DNA from: Magnetospirillum sp. 15-1
GTDB taxonomy: Bacteria; Pseudomonadota; Alphaproteobacteria; Rhodospirillales; Magnetospirillaceae
Length of the DNA stretch: 64,000 nt
NCBI RefSeq assembly: GCF_900184795.1
Contig: NZ_FXXN01000027.1
Coordinates: forward strand, 103,296 to 167,295
Reading direction: 5' to 3'
This document shows positions 63,519-64,000 of the stretch, one piece after another (the stretch's first letter is position 1; each line of letters starts with the position of its first letter). Below the pieces are notes generated by a model that saw only the letters and a list, made by a program, of their open reading frames with translations, was not told the origin of the DNA and made no database searches. A program made the translations under genes and the position numbers.

Positions 63519-63557
63519 CGTCGTTTCCGAGGCGTCGTTTCCGGGGGAGAAAGACCC

Positions 63558-63848
63558 ATGCCCGCCTATCTGATCGTCGACACCCTGCTGGACGATCCCG
63601 AGCTCTACGAGGATTACAAGCGCCGGGCCAGGCCGCTGATCGAGCGATGGGGCGGCGAATATCTGGCGCGCGGCGGCGAACTGATCCCGCGCGAGACCGA
63701 TCTGTGGTCGCCCACCCGCATGGTGCTGATCCGCTTTGCCGACGTGGAGACGGCGCGGGCCTGCCTGGACTCGCCCGAGTATCAGGCCGTCGTCGGCATC
63801 AGCCGCCGCTCGGCGCGGCGCACGGTGGTGATTCTCGAGGGGCTGTGA
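63558..63848 (+). CDS. DUF1330 family protein
   Basis: 96 residues. MPAYLIVDTLLDDPELYEDYK and the later PTRMVLIRFADVETARACLDSPEYQAV are the DUF1330 dimeric alpha/beta-barrel pattern. Function unknown; relatives sit near many catabolic and stress genes. It follows nirS beyond the terminator. Confidence 0.88.
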   Translation: MPAYLIVDTLLDDPELYEDYKRRARPLIERWGGEYLARGGELIPRETDLWSPTRMVLIRFADVETARACLDSPEYQAVVGISRRSARRTVVILEGL

Positions 63849-63860
63849 GCCGAGGAGGGG

Positions 63861-64000
63861 CTATTCCGCGCTGGTCTGCTGCTGCTTCATGCGGAAGGCA
63901 TGGCGGGGATAGACGCCCAGGATGCGGACTTCGTGGCTGAAGAAGTCCAGCTCCTCCAGCGCCAGACGCAGGGCGTGCTGGGCGGGATGGCCTTCCACGT
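63861..64000 (-). CDS. pheA: Prephenate dehydratase, C-terminal end (partial)
   Basis: Only the last 46 residues are inside the window; the gene continues past the right edge. The visible part (VEGHPAQHALRLALEEL, then VRILGVYPRHAFR) matches the end of the regulatory ACT domain of prephenate dehydratase, the phenylalanine-biosynthesis enzyme, where the VEGH and LGxYP positions are conserved. Identification rests on this short stretch. Confidence 0.75.
   Translation of the reverse strand, partial: VEGHPAQHALRLALEELDFFSHEVRILGVYPRHAFRMKQQQTSAE

Overview
The window looks like an alphaproteobacterial chromosome, most likely a Rhodospirillales/Magnetospirillum-type denitrifier. The evidence is high GC, an alphaproteobacterial-type addA, DUF3422 and DUF1285 genes, many c-di-GMP/chemotaxis proteins, and a cytochrome cd1 nitrite reductase (nirS) behind perfect FNR/NNR-type boxes. 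The genus itself cannot be proved from this sequence.

Left part (1-13.3 kb) is a catabolic block. A truncated FUSC-type efflux protein and a MarR regulator precede a tightly coupled seven-gene minus-strand operon: UbiD-like decarboxylase, a small unknown protein, a MoaD/ThiS-like protein ending in Gly-Gly, a molybdopterin oxidoreductase with its 4Fe-4S and membrane-anchor subunits, and a thiamine-diphosphate enzyme. A divergent TctC-TctB-TctA transporter probably imports the carboxylate substrate. The set suggests anaerobic degradation of an aromatic or other unsaturated carboxylic acid. The transporter is followed by an 887-bp near-perfect palindrome made of two head-to-head IS3-family fragments.

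Middle part (about 13.3-42.5 kb) holds tandem mobile islands at tRNA-Thr(CGT). An intact tRNA at 42.4 kb and a 45-bp copy of its 3' half at 17.7 kb bound a 24.7-kb island (B). Each island has the same tyrosine integrase beside its att site, and both carry a DUF3768 gene. Island A, left of 17.7 kb, also carries a Phd/RelE-type toxin-antitoxin pair; its left end is not visible here. Island B carries an ImmA/DUF4411 pair, a helicase-primase fusion, several small unknown genes, an autotransporter with a lipoprotein hydrolase, a TPR-glycosyltransferase and a serine recombinase. It also carries an unusual cassette: a tRNA-guanine-transglycosylase-like enzyme (as in DNA 7-deazaguanine modification), a 596-aa orphan protein and a GT-A glycosyltransferase. 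Inverted copies of a 16-bp near-palindrome flank the cassette. This is the best candidate for an undescribed system.

Right part (42.5-64 kb) is ordinary chromosome: a TerB-like protein, a response regulator-CheC-GGDEF/EAL operon, DUF3422, tldD, cca with an upstream 90-bp tandem repeat, a CoA-pyrophosphatase-type Nudix gene, DUF1285, a MoxR ATPase coupled to addA, a TetR regulator, a chemoreceptor, an EamA exporter with a divergent AraC regulator, nirS, a DUF1330 gene and the 3' end of prephenate dehydratase.
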